From contig CAMAFY010000004.1 of NCBI GenBank assembly GCA_945833885.1, forward strand, positions 1-64,000: 64,000 bases of DNA, read 5' to 3'. Position numbers and translations under genes: made by a program. The notes beneath the pieces were generated by a model, which was not told the origin of the DNA, did no database searches, and saw nothing but the letters and a program-made list of their open reading frames with translations. Numbering within the stretch: the first letter of the stretch is position 1; the number at the start of each line of letters is the position of its first letter. Of the stretch, positions 26,929-36,652 are shown piece after piece. The stretch is from an uncultured Bacteroidales bacterium (lineage in GTDB: Bacteria > Bacteroidota > Bacteroidia > Bacteroidales > Bacteroidaceae).

Positions 26929-28116
26929 ATGCAAGAACTGGCATTAAAGTACGGTTGTAATCCCAACCAGAAACCCTCACGCATCTTTATGGCAAATGGC
27001 TGCGAACTCCCCATCGAAGTTCTGTCCGGCCGCCCAGGTTATATCAATTTTCTCGATGCGCTGAACGCATGGCAGTTGGTCAAAGAATTGCGTGCTGCCA
27101 CCGGAATCCCCGCAGCAGCAAGTTTCAAGCACGTCAGTCCGGCCGGTGCGGCTGTGGGACTTCCACTCGATGCCACGCTTCGTCATATATACTTTGTCCC
27201 CGAAACGCTTGGTGAAGATTTGAGTGCCCAGGCTTGTGCCTACGCAAGAGCACGCGGAGCAGACCGCATGAGTTCATACGGAGACTTCATTGCTCTTAGC
27301 GATATTTGCGACCGTGACACCGCATTGCTCATCAAACCTGAGGTTTCAGACGGCGTTATTGCACCTGAATTTACCGAAGAAGCGCTTGAAATACTCCGTG
27401 CAAAGCGTAAAGGAACCTACAACGTCATCAAGATAGACCCGAATTATGTGCCTGAACCCATTGAGCGCAAGCAGGTTTTTGGCATCACTTTCGAGCAGGG
27501 ACGCAACGAAATCGACCTCTCTTCCGATGCTCTTTTCGAAAATATTCCGACTAAGGTGAAGGATTTTCCTGCTGATGCGCGTCGCGACCTTATGATTGCC
27601 TTGATAACCCTCAAATATACACAGTCGAATTCTGTGTGCTATGTCAAGGATGGTCAGGCAATCGGTATCGGTGCAGGCCAACAAAGCCGCATCCATTGTA
27701 CGCGCCTTGCCGGACAAAAGGCCGATATTTGGTGGCTTCGTCAGCATCCTAAGGTGATGAATCTTCCGTTTGTAGAAGGAATTCGCCGCGCAGATCGCGA
27801 CAACACCATCGATATTTACATCTCCGAAGACCACGATGATGTGTTGGCGGATGGCGCTTGGCAGCAGTTCTTTACCGAAAAGCCCGAGGTGCTTACTTTG
27901 GAAGAAAAGAAGGAATGGATAGCAAAAAACACTCAGGTTAGCCTCGGTTCTGATGCCTTCTTCCCCTTTGGTGATAACATCGAACGCGCACATAAAAGCG
28001 GAGTTGCCTATGTTGCACAAGCCGGAGGTAGCGTTCGCGACGACCATGTCATTGATACATGCGACAAATATGGCATAGCAATGGCATTCACAGGTGTGCG
28101 CCTTTTCCATCATTAA
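26929..28116 (+). CDS. Stand-alone AICAR formyltransferase (PurH transformylase domain)
   Basis: A 395-residue protein carrying only the AICAR transformylase half of PurH. It would add the formyl group from 10-formyl-tetrahydrofolate to AICAR in late purine synthesis. The catalytic Lys-His pair is present (SFKHVSPAGAAVG, K67-H68), as are GIGAGQQSRI and the C-terminal DAFFPFGD and GGSVRDDHVI. The N-terminal IMP cyclohydrolase domain is absent. The ATG at 26929 fits the family start; the frame opens at 26851 inside the promoter palindrome. A complete purH may exist elsewhere. Confidence 0.9.
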   Translation: MQELALKYGCNPNQKPSRIFMANGCELPIEVLSGRPGYINFLDALNAWQLVKELRAATGIPAAASFKHVSPAGAAVGLPLDATLRHIYFVPETLGEDLSAQACAYARARGADRMSSYGDFIALSDICDRDTALLIKPEVSDGVIAPEFTEEALEILRAKRKGTYNVIKIDPNYVPEPIERKQVFGITFEQGRNEIDLSSDALFENIPTKVKDFPADARRDLMIALITLKYTQSNSVCYVKDGQAIGIGAGQQSRIHCTRLAGQKADIWWLRQHPKVMNLPFVEGIRRADRDNTIDIYISEDHDDVLADGAWQQFFTEKPEVLTLEEKKEWIAKNTQVSLGSDAFFPFGDNIERAHKSGVAYVAQAGGSVRDDHVIDTCDKYGIAMAFTGVRLFHH

Positions 28117-28154
28117 TCGGAGGTTTCACCAACTTTCCGTTTCTCTTTCCCTAA

Positions 28155-28182
28155 CAAAGTCGGGTGTTTTAACACGGCTTTG
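28155..28182 (+). terminator. Possible weak hairpin after the AICAR transformylase gene
   Basis: CAAAGTC and GTGTT pair with GGCTTTG and AACAC around TT, with two bulged G residues. No long T run follows, so it may be only a processing or pausing element. Confidence 0.35.
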
Positions 28183-28217
28183 ACCGTACTCCCCACTTAG
28201 AACATCTACAATATCCG

Positions 28218-28439
28218 ATGACCACTATCCAACGACACGTCAGCGATGACGAAGTGCAGAAGGCCATTCAAGGCGGAATTACCTTCAAAGGTGCCAAACT
28301 GAAAGGGCCTGTTAAAGAAGAAAAGATAAAGACAAAGGCCAAGAAAAAGACCTATATAACGGGAACTCATGGCAGTGCAAGCGCACGTCATAAGGCGGAA
28401 ATCAGACAACGCAGGGCTAATCGTCACAAGAATAGGTAA
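28218..28439 (+). CDS. Small basic protein of unknown function
   Basis: A 73-residue, lysine- and arginine-rich protein. It begins MTTIQRHVSDDEVQKAIQGG and its second half is strongly basic (KTKAKKKTYITGTHGS, ending RQRRANRHKNR). It has no membrane segment or cysteine. The composition suggests nucleic-acid or ribosome binding, but no family was recognised. It lies 100 bp after the AICAR transformylase gene on the same strand, possibly in its transcript, and just before a 22-bp repeat array. Confidence 0.5.
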   Translation: MTTIQRHVSDDEVQKAIQGGITFKGAKLKGPVKEEKIKTKAKKKTYITGTHGSASARHKAEIRQRRANRHKNR

Positions 28440-28446
28440 AGAAACG

Positions 28447-28644
28447 CTTTGTTATTAACGATTTCCTTCGAATCTCTAAACGGATTCTGTTGAGATTTTA
28501 TAAGGATTTCTTTGAGAATCTTTAGGACTTACGTCGAGGTTCCCAATGGGTCCTTTTGAAATCATGTGGAATTTCTGTTGAGTGTTTTTCGATTTTCATA
28601 GAAGAACTCATTTCCATTCTCAGGAATCCGACCCTTTTCTTCCC
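28447..28644. repeat. 22-bp tandem array H (9 units, variant core)
   Basis: Nine contiguous 22-bp units start at 28447, 28469, 28491, 28513, 28535, 28557, 28579, 28601 and 28623. Most start TGARAT or CGARNT and carry GGATTTCT-like sequence at positions 12-20, followed by GT or TT. The period is the same as in the other arrays but the core differs: an A-tract then a TTTC tract without a full palindrome. It fills the gap before the Rid/chorismatase-like gene and ends 12 bp from its start codon. Confidence 0.7.
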
Positions 28645-28655
28645 ATTTTTTTATC

Positions 28656-29798
28656 ATGAATCTTTGCACTTTTACCTTCGCTGATTTGGGCATCACGGTA
28701 CAGACCTCGCGGTTTGCGACGGAAAATGGCGTGAAAGAATGGCATCTGATGTTCCATCTTGATGCTTCCTCCGACGATTTTCCGAAGCAATATCTTCGGT
28801 TGTCTACTGCTCGAAGCAGGGTGTTGGACATGCCGGAATTCAAAGGTGCATGTGGGATAACTACGCGTTATTTCCTGTCAGATATTGCCAATCAGCAACA
28901 TCTTATCCCGGATCTTCATACGGAATCGACAGGCATTATCCAGCAACCGCCCCTTAATGGCAGCAAAGTTGCGGCGTGGATGTATCTGCAAAGTCCTGAG
29001 GGTGACATCTCAAATCATGGGGCAACTGTTCTGGTGGTTCGGAACGGCTATGCCCATTTATGGACATCTTCGATGACGAGTCCCCATGGGGACAGTGCCG
29101 CACAGACGACATCCATCCTTTGTTCGTACGAGGAAATGCTTGCGGACAACCAAATGTCGCTGGCAGATAATTGCGTCCGCACGTGGTTTTATGTCCGTGA
29201 TGTCGATACGAATTATAGTGGTTTGGTGTCCGCACGTCGGGAAAACTTTGAGAAACAAGGGCTTACAGCACATACACATTACATATCCAGCACGGGTATT
29301 GGCGGCAGTCCGTACCAGAATTCTGCGATTGTGCAGATGGATGCCTACGCGGTTAAGGGACTTGAAGACGGACAAGTACGCTACCTGAAGGCGTTATCTC
29401 ATCTCAATCCCACCTATGAATACGGTGTAACCTTTGAGCGCGGGACAATGATTTCCTATGGCGACCGTCGGCATGTCTTCATTTCCGGTACGGCAAGCAT
29501 TGACAATCGTGGTAAGGTGCTCCATACTGGAGACATCGTGGCACAGACAAAACGGATGTGGGAGAACGTTGAAGCCTTACTCAAAGAGGCGGAATCTGAC
29601 TTCAAGGATGTCATGCAAATAATCGTCTACCTCCGTGATACGGCTGACTATAATGTGGTTAATGAAATGTTTTCACAGCGCTTTCCAGACGTGCCCGTTG
29701 TCATCACGCTCGCACCTGTTTGTCGTCCTGCATGGCTGATTGAGATGGAATGCGTGGCGGTTGTGGAAAATTCTGATCCCAAGTTCCGTAATTTCTAA
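28656..29798 (+). CDS. Rid/YjgF-fold protein resembling FkbO/Hyg5-type chorismatases
   Basis: A 380-residue protein. The second half shows the Rid-family pattern (RHVFISGTASIDNRGKVLHTGDI, FKDVMQIIVYLRD, VCRPAWLIEMECVA). The first half has NCVRTWFYVRDVDTNYSGLVSARRENF and YISSTGIGG, an arrangement I associate with the chorismatase family (FkbO, Hyg5, XanB2), built of two trimerising Rid-like halves. Such enzymes hydrolyse chorismate to benzoate-type products. The activity here is inferred. Array H abuts the start codon, so regulation or a start further downstream should be considered. A hairpin terminator follows. Confidence 0.65.
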   Translation: MNLCTFTFADLGITVQTSRFATENGVKEWHLMFHLDASSDDFPKQYLRLSTARSRVLDMPEFKGACGITTRYFLSDIANQQHLIPDLHTESTGIIQQPPLNGSKVAAWMYLQSPEGDISNHGATVLVVRNGYAHLWTSSMTSPHGDSAAQTTSILCSYEEMLADNQMSLADNCVRTWFYVRDVDTNYSGLVSARRENFEKQGLTAHTHYISSTGIGGSPYQNSAIVQMDAYAVKGLEDGQVRYLKALSHLNPTYEYGVTFERGTMISYGDRRHVFISGTASIDNRGKVLHTGDIVAQTKRMWENVEALLKEAESDFKDVMQIIVYLRDTADYNVVNEMFSQRFPDVPVVITLAPVCRPAWLIEMECVAVVENSDPKFRNF

Positions 29799-29844
29799 CG
29801 CATTTACGGCGGATACACATGATTTTATTGTACAAATAATGTAG

Positions 29845-29890
29845 CAGATTGGTTCTATTGAGTATTTTGATAGAATCAATCTGTTTGTTT
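29845..29890 (+). terminator. Hairpin terminator
   Basis: CAGATTGGTTCTAT pairs with ATAGAATCAATCTG (one G-T pair), then TTTGTTTT follows. It lies about 47 bp after the Rid/chorismatase-like gene. Confidence 0.75.
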
Positions 29891-30007
29891 TATTCACCTT
29901 CTTTCTCTTTATAGTGAATAAAATTTGTGTTGATCACTTCATGATCTGTTCGACACATTCAAAACCCTTTTCTTGATAACTTCCTATCCTTCATTTTAAT
30001 ACTTTGA

Positions 30008-31204
<1,197 letters not shown>

Positions 31205-31340
31205 CAGTTGATTTTTCTGTATCAATCCTCAGATTTTTTTTCAAATGTTTCAAAACTTGTTTGATGATAATGCGTATTTATTTGGTAATAAGATAGATAT
31301 GTGCTTTTTGTTAAACCTATAAAATAACATAAAACAACCG

Positions 31341-32336
31341 ATGAAAACGGTAATGAAATACAACTTTTGTGGCAATAGCGGTGTGCAACTTCCGGCTATT
31401 TCATTGGGACTTTGGCATAACTTTGGCTCGGTTGATCCTTACGATACGGCAAAGGAAATGGTCCTTCGTGCCTTTGATGCGGGTATCTGTCACTTTGATT
31501 TGGCCAACAATTATGGGCCAGTTCCTGGTAGTGCTGAGGAAAATTTCGGGAGAATCCTCCGGGAAAATCTTTCCAAACACCGCGACGAGATGTTCATTTC
31601 CTCGAAGGCCGGCCATGCAATGTGGCCGGGAGTCTATGGAGATGGCAGTTCCCGTAAGAATCTTATCGCATCATGCGACCAGAGTCTACGGCGTATGGGA
31701 CTGGATTATGTGGATGTCTTTTACAGTCATCGCTACGATGGCCGTACGCCTATTGAGGAAACCATGCAGGCATTGGTTGACATTGTACGTTCGGGTAAGG
31801 CGCTTTATGCAGGAATCTCCAAATATCCTACACATCTGCAACAGCAATGTTATGACTATCTTCGCGAACATGACGTGCCCTGTCTGCTGAGTCAATATCC
31901 CGCAAACATGTTCAAACGCGGTGCGATTGCCAAGACTTCCTCATCGAACCTTGCCGTGGCCGCTGAGAATGGAAGCGGATTTATCTGCTTCTCACCTTTG
32001 GCTCAGGGATTGCTGACCACTAAGTACTTTAACGGTATTCCCGCCAGTAGTCGTGCCGGACGTCCTACAGGTTTCCTGCAAGAACAGCAGGTTACGCAAG
32101 AACGTGTGGAGGCAGCACGTCAACTTAACGCCATTGCTGAACAACGGGGACAAACCTTGCCGCAGATGGCGTTGGCATGGCTCCTTCACGACAGCCGTGT
32201 GACCAGCGTCATCGTTGGCACATCTTCCGTGGCACAACTCGAAGACAACCTGTTGACCTTGGATCATTTGGAGTTTTCGGTTGAGGAACTTCAGCAGATT
32301 GACAACATCCTTTCCCTCGATGGTTTGGCCATGTAA
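31341..32336 (+). CDS. Aldo/keto reductase, YghZ-like
   Basis: A 331-residue NADPH-dependent oxidoreductase of the aldo/keto reductase superfamily. The tetrad is visible: Asp and Tyr in HFDLANNYGPVPGSAEE, Lys in ISSKAGH, and His in YSHRYDG. The long loop and the phrase GPxPGSAEENFG resemble YghZ (L-glyceraldehyde 3-phosphate reductase) and Kv-channel beta-like enzymes. NADPH-binding phrases VIVGTSSVAQLEDN lie near the C-terminus. It probably detoxifies small aldehydes such as methylglyoxal. The first ATG is used; a second at residue 5 is possible. Confidence 0.87.
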   Translation: MKTVMKYNFCGNSGVQLPAISLGLWHNFGSVDPYDTAKEMVLRAFDAGICHFDLANNYGPVPGSAEENFGRILRENLSKHRDEMFISSKAGHAMWPGVYGDGSSRKNLIASCDQSLRRMGLDYVDVFYSHRYDGRTPIEETMQALVDIVRSGKALYAGISKYPTHLQQQCYDYLREHDVPCLLSQYPANMFKRGAIAKTSSSNLAVAAENGSGFICFSPLAQGLLTTKYFNGIPASSRAGRPTGFLQEQQVTQERVEAARQLNAIAEQRGQTLPQMALAWLLHDSRVTSVIVGTSSVAQLEDNLLTLDHLEFSVEELQQIDNILSLDGLAM

Positions 32337-32382
32337 GATATGCCGTTAGTGGCTTACTTCACATTTCTCGGTATAACCGGTT

Positions 32383-32470
32383 GAAAAGTGCCGATGTTTC
32401 CACTTGAAAGTGCCGTACTTTCCGCTCAAAAGTACGGCACTTTCTCGTCTGTTTCGCGGCACTTTCTTCC
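32383..32470. repeat. 22-bp tandem array E (4 units)
   Basis: Units start at 32383, 32405, 32427 and 32449. The second and third carry the palindromic cores AAAGTGCCGTACTTT and AAAGTACGGCACTTT, the closest to the ideal AAAGTNCSGNACTTT in the window. The array lies in the convergent gap between the aldo/keto reductase and rfbB, just before their shared terminator. Confidence 0.8.
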
Positions 32471-32540
32471 CTAGGTTTCAGATGCTTCTTTCTCGCGCCG
32501 CAACACTACGTTTGCCATCTTTTTGTCGGGACACGAAAAA

Positions 32541-32583
32541 GCCCACGGTATTCCGCTGTAAAAAACGGAATACCGTGGGCGTA
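32541..32583. terminator. Bidirectional hairpin terminator
   Basis: GCCCACGGTATTCCG pairs perfectly with CGGAATACCGTGGGC around a 10-nt A-rich loop. It separates the plus-strand reductase and minus-strand rfbB. Confidence 0.82.
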
Positions 32584-32619
32584 TGATTTGGACAATTGCT
32601 TCGAAACGGTCAGTGATGC

Positions 32620-33762
32620 TTAGCGTTTCGCGTACATGCTTTCGTAGTATTTCTCGTATTCGCCGCTCGTGACATTGTCCATCCACTCCTGATTGTCGAG
32701 GTACCAGCGGACGGTTTTCTCAATTCCTTCTTCAAATTGAAGGCTTGGTTCCCACCCAAGTTCCTTCTGGAGTTTGGTGGAATCGATGGCATAACGGGCA
32801 TCATGTCCCAAACGATCCGTAACGTAAGTGATGAGGTTGAGGTCTTCACCTTCCTCGCGTCCGAGCAGACGGTCCACAGTGTTGATGAGAACTTTTATGA
32901 TGTCTATGTTCTTCCACTCGTTAAATCCACCGATATTGTACGTCTCTGCAACCCGTCCATGATGGAAAATGGTGTCGATGGCACGGGCATGGTCTTCCAC
33001 ATATAGCCAGTCTCTCACGTTTTCACCCTTGCCATAGACAGGCAAAGCCTTGCGGTGTCGGATGTTGTTGATGAAGAGCGGAATGAGTTTTTCCGGGAAT
33101 TGGTTAGGGCCATAGTTGTTCGAACAGTTCGTAACGATGGTTGGCATGCCATAAGTGTCGTGGTATGCGCGCACGAAATGGTCGCTGCTTGCCTTTGCTG
33201 CTGAGTAAGGACTATGTGGATTGTACCGTGTATCTTCATAGAAAAAGTCGGTACCGTAAGCCTCATGATGGCTTGCCGATGAGGCTTTTGTCGAAAATGG
33301 CGGCTCGATACCTTCGGGATGCGTCATCTCCAGTGCGCCATAAACCTCGTCAGTAGAGATATGATAGAATCGTTTTCCTTCGTACTTCTCGGGCAAGGAT
33401 TCCCAATAAAGTTTTGCGGCCTGCAACAAAGAGAGGGTTCCCATGACGTTTGTCCGGGCAAAACAGAAGGGGTCTTTGATACTGCGGTCCACATGACTTT
33501 CTGCGGCAAGGTGGATTATTCCGTCAATATGTTCGTCCTTCATTAGTTGATAAAAGGCATCGAAGTCGCAGATATCCATCTTTACGAACGAATAGTTCGG
33601 TGCATTCTCAACGTCTTTAAGGTTGGCGAGGTTGCCGGCATACGTCAATTTGTCAAGATTTATCACTTTGTATTCAGGATATTTGTTGACAAAGAGGCGT
33701 ACAACATGCGAACCGATGAAGCCCGCGCCTCCCGTAATGACAATCGTTCTTTTGTAATCCAT
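32620..33762 (-). CDS. rfbB: dTDP-glucose 4,6-dehydratase
   Basis: Converts dTDP-glucose to dTDP-4-keto-6-deoxyglucose, the entry to dTDP-rhamnose for surface polysaccharides. The protein from MDYKRTIVITGGAGFIGSHVV is 380 residues, an extended SDR. It has the glycine-rich NAD motif near the N-terminus, the catalytic STDEVYG, and YSAAKASSDHFV (Tyr-x-x-x-Lys). The frame opens at 33885, but the promoter at 33855-33886 overlaps that region, so I use the ATG at 33762. rfbA, rfbC and rfbD are not adjacent. Confidence 0.95.
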   Translation of the reverse strand: MDYKRTIVITGGAGFIGSHVVRLFVNKYPEYKVINLDKLTYAGNLANLKDVENAPNYSFVKMDICDFDAFYQLMKDEHIDGIIHLAAESHVDRSIKDPFCFARTNVMGTLSLLQAAKLYWESLPEKYEGKRFYHISTDEVYGALEMTHPEGIEPPFSTKASSASHHEAYGTDFFYEDTRYNPHSPYSAAKASSDHFVRAYHDTYGMPTIVTNCSNNYGPNQFPEKLIPLFINNIRHRKALPVYGKGENVRDWLYVEDHARAIDTIFHHGRVAETYNIGGFNEWKNIDIIKVLINTVDRLLGREEGEDLNLITYVTDRLGHDARYAIDSTKLQKELGWEPSLQFEEGIEKTVRWYLDNQEWMDNVTSGEYEKYYESMYAKR

Positions 33763-33854
33763 GGTTATTTGGTTTGAAGTGAAGAGTCTGGTTTCGCCGA
33801 CATTCCGTATGCGTGTTCCAAGGTGGAAAGTAGGAAATGTCGTTATATTTGTTG

Positions 33855-33886
33855 CAAATATAGATAAAAAGCATGAAGAAGTCAAA
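33855..33886 (-). promoter_or_regulatory. Consensus promoter of rfbB
   Basis: The minus strand reads TTTG (33886-33883), 20 bp, then TATATTTG (33862-33855), an exact Bacteroidetes consensus, about 90 bp before the rfbB start. Confidence 0.78.
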
Positions 33887-33997
33887 GAAAATATCGAAAA
33901 ACACGATACATCGCACGTTGGAAGGGCTGATTATCCTTACGATTCTACAATAATGTCATCAACAACCTCCTGTACGTGCCGGAAAAAAGGGCGGGGA

Positions 33998-34855
33998 TTA
34001 TCTCCTGCTTTCTTGGATGAATCGTACGATTTCGTCCAGATGTTTGTTGGCATAAGCCACACCAGCATCGTAGACTTCCTGCATTTTACTTGGATTCATC
34101 TCAGTCCTTCCGATTTTTATTGGTGTCTCAGGACAGAGAAGCAAGGTGTTCCCGAGTCGGGATTCGGATGCAACATAGTCAAGTTGCGCATTGTACATGA
34201 TGTGTCGTCTGTCCATAGCCTTGACAACAGCAGGCGTTTTTTTGCAGAAAAGTCGTATAAGCGGCATCAACCGTGTGCGTTTCTTGCGGAAACCTAAGGG
34301 CTGTGTCAGTATGACTATGTTGCGTTCGTAACCCTGTTTTTGCCAATATTCAAGAGGAATGCTGTTACAGATGCCGCCATCAAGCATGCTTTTACCGTCA
34401 ATGTTCACGGTTCGTGACACAATCGGCAGAGAAGCCGTTGCGCGAAGCCACTCTAAGCCGTTGTAATCGAGGGAGTTCAGGCGCTTATATATGGGTGTGC
34501 CGTTGTGGACGTCGGTGCATACAACACAGAATTCCGTAGTATCCGCAGAAAAAGTGTCGTTGTCGAAGATGTCGACTTTGGTCGGGACGTAGTGATAAGC
34601 GTATTCCGCGCCTACAAGGTCGCCGGTTTTTATCCAGGACCTCAGACTGCAATAGCGCCAATCGCCGCATAGTTTCAGATTATATCGGAGCGCACGCTGG
34701 CGTTGGTGGGATTTGTAATTACAACCCATGGTGGCTCCGGCAGAAACTCCAATAATTCCATCGAATCTTATCCCATGGTCCATCATGACATCCATGATGC
34801 CGACGGAGAAAAGAACGCGCAATCCTCCGCCCTCAAGCACAAGTCCTGTTTTCAT
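33998..34855 (-). CDS. Patatin-like phospholipase (YjjU-like)
   Basis: A 285-residue serine acyl hydrolase. The oxyanion motif EGGGLR is at residues 8-13. The nucleophile is Ser38 in GVSAG and the dyad aspartate lies in LDGGICNS near residue 160. No signal peptide or membrane segment is evident, so it is probably cytoplasmic or membrane-peripheral. YjjU-like patatins are assumed to act on phospholipids or acyl lipids; the true substrate is unknown. It is followed by rfbB on the same strand with its own promoter in between. Confidence 0.85.
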   Translation of the reverse strand: MKTGLVLEGGGLRVLFSVGIMDVMMDHGIRFDGIIGVSAGATMGCNYKSHQRQRALRYNLKLCGDWRYCSLRSWIKTGDLVGAEYAYHYVPTKVDIFDNDTFSADTTEFCVVCTDVHNGTPIYKRLNSLDYNGLEWLRATASLPIVSRTVNIDGKSMLDGGICNSIPLEYWQKQGYERNIVILTQPLGFRKKRTRLMPLIRLFCKKTPAVVKAMDRRHIMYNAQLDYVASESRLGNTLLLCPETPIKIGRTEMNPSKMQEVYDAGVAYANKHLDEIVRFIQESRR

Positions 34856-34906
34856 TTTCAGACAATAATATCGTTAATACAAGTCCTTTTAATCGTTTTA
34901 TAGCGA

Positions 34907-35281
34907 TTAAATCGTCAATATGTTGCGTATGACAGTCCAGGCTATTGCGGTAATGAAAAGAAACAAGTAGGACGATTTTGAACAAAAAACTCGTTGAAGT
35001 TTTCGCCCGATATAGCCTTTTGCGATGAATTCAGCATAAAAGATGATGAAGAATACGGGAGAAAGGCCGAAAAGGAACCAGTTACTCTGCAAGGCTTTGA
35101 GGAATTGTCCGTGCAGAAGGGCGTAGAGTCCCCGTTGAAAACCGCATATCGGACACGACCAACCTGTAAGTTTGTGGAAAGCGCATTGGGGCATCCACGA
35201 GGAAAGCATTGGGTCAAAGGTGTAGTATATCACCATGAGTAGAATGCAAATATAGATGAACGTTACGGTTTTATGCGTCAT
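34907..35281 (-). CDS. DUF2752 membrane protein
   Basis: A 125-residue protein with three likely membrane segments (residues about 5-25, 65-85 and 95-115) and the DUF2752 hallmark HKLTGWSCPICGFQRGLYALLHG, with the cysteine pair CPIC. The function of the family is unknown. I use the ATG at 35281. The frame opens at 35302, but that ATG lies inside the -7 box TAAATTTG and would not be transcribed. It is upstream of the patatin gene, 51 bp away, probably in the same transcript. Confidence 0.72.
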   Translation of the reverse strand: MTHKTVTFIYICILLMVIYYTFDPMLSSWMPQCAFHKLTGWSCPICGFQRGLYALLHGQFLKALQSNWFLFGLSPVFFIIFYAEFIAKGYIGRKLQRVFCSKSSYLFLFITAIAWTVIRNILTI

Positions 35282-35299
35282 AGACAAAATATTGCGTTG

Positions 35300-35307
35300 C
35301 AAATTTA
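35300..35307 (-). promoter_or_regulatory. -7 box for the DUF2752 gene
   Basis: The minus strand reads TAAATTTG followed by C, overlapping the furthest upstream ATG of the frame. It therefore argues for the start at 35281. Confidence 0.5.
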
Positions 35308-35317
35308 AGCATAAATG

Positions 35318-35349
35318 TTGGTTTATCTCGCCATTTCTCTGTAATTTTG
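35318..35349 (+). promoter_or_regulatory. Promoter for the MFS gene
   Basis: TTGG at 35318-35321 and TAATTTTG at 35342-35349 are 20 bp apart. It diverges from the DUF2752 promoter a few bases to the left. Confidence 0.6.
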
Positions 35350-35442
35350 CAGCGTTAATCCGTGTAAGAGAGCCGTGGTTTGTCCGCTTTCTACCGTTTT
35401 TTTGTCGAACCAGCCATCAAATGGTTTTGTTTTCATCGCATC

Positions 35443-36630
35443 ATGACATCGTCAGAGCCACTCTGGACCTCAGACTACGTCAAAGCCTGGACCAGCAATT
35501 TCATCATCTTTTTTGCGTTCATGATTATGACGCCTCTGCTGCCTTTATATTTAAAGGACAATTTTTCTGCAGACAAAGACATGATAGGTATTGTCCTTTC
35601 AGGCTATACATTGACCGCGTTGATGTTTAGAAGTGTCGGAGGATATCTTGTGGATTCCCTTCCGCGTCACAAAGTCTTGGTCATCAGTTGGCTGTTTTTC
35701 AGTTTGTTTTTCGCAGGCTATTTCATCACCACATCCATTGTCCTTTTTGCCATTATCCGCACCCTCCACGGCATACCCTTTGCTACAACCACCGTCGGAA
35801 ACAGCACTGTGGCCATCGATGTGTTGCATTCCAGTCGTCGGGCAGAGGGAATCGGCTATTTCGGACTCTCGAACAATCTTGCCACAGCCATTGCACCGAC
35901 CATCGGACTTGTCATATATGAAAGCACGCATAGTTTTGACCTTATATTCGGTATTGCCCTCGCTTCCTCACTCGTAGGTGTGTTCCTTGGAGCCAACATA
36001 CGGCTGAAACCTCGTCCTTTGGTCCGTGATAAAGAGCCCATTTCCCTCGACCGTTTCTTCCTGAAGCGCGGTTGGGCGCTGGGAATCAGCATAGCATTCT
36101 TTGCGCTTGCCTATGGTGTCCTTGCCACTTATCTGGCCATTTTCTGCAAAGAAACGCTTGGTAGCGCCACAGGTTCGGGCAATTTCTTTATGATTCTCAG
36201 TGTTTCCCTCATCAGTTCACGGATTGTCGGAGGCCGGACATTGAGGAAAGGTAAGATTGTTGAGAACGCTTCTTTCGGTGTTCTCTTCTCCATTTTGGGT
36301 TATGCTACCTTTGCTTGCTTCCATAATTTATGGGCATGTTACCTTGCAGCCTTTATTATTGGTATCGGAAATGGCCACATGTTTCCTGCCTTTAACAATA
36401 TGTTTGTCAATCTCGCTCCAGTAGAAAAGCGTGGAACTGCCAATGCAACGTTGCTCACAATGTGGGATGTCGGCATGGGACTTGGCACACTCCTCGGTGG
36501 TGCGTTTGCGGACAAATATGGTTATGTTGCGGCTTTTATGCTGAGTGTTGTCGCACAATTCCTCGGCGCTGTTGTCTATTTCACCCTTGCCCGACAGCGT
36601 TATATCCGTCAACGATTGACACAATTTTAA
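35443..36630 (+). CDS. MFS transporter
   Basis: A major facilitator protein of 395 residues from MTSSEPLWTSDYVKAW, with about twelve membrane segments. Between segments two and three lies GGYLVDSLPRHKVLV, the MFS A-like motif. TLHGIPFATTTVGNSTVAID matches efflux-type carriers of the YfcJ/YhhS/arabinose-efflux group. The frame opens at 35380; the first 21 residues there do not look like a transporter start, so I prefer 35443, although 35380 is transcribed too. The substrate is unknown. The next gene starts 22 bp later and is probably co-transcribed. Confidence 0.83.
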   Translation: MTSSEPLWTSDYVKAWTSNFIIFFAFMIMTPLLPLYLKDNFSADKDMIGIVLSGYTLTALMFRSVGGYLVDSLPRHKVLVISWLFFSLFFAGYFITTSIVLFAIIRTLHGIPFATTTVGNSTVAIDVLHSSRRAEGIGYFGLSNNLATAIAPTIGLVIYESTHSFDLIFGIALASSLVGVFLGANIRLKPRPLVRDKEPISLDRFFLKRGWALGISIAFFALAYGVLATYLAIFCKETLGSATGSGNFFMILSVSLISSRIVGGRTLRKGKIVENASFGVLFSILGYATFACFHNLWACYLAAFIIGIGNGHMFPAFNNMFVNLAPVEKRGTANATLLTMWDVGMGLGTLLGGAFADKYGYVAAFMLSVVAQFLGAVVYFTLARQRYIRQRLTQF

Positions 36631-36652
36631 TTGAAAACCAAAACAAATTACT

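Noticed and set aside
33763-33885. Longer rfbB start
   Set aside because: The extra N-terminal 41 residues do not match the family and overlap the promoter.
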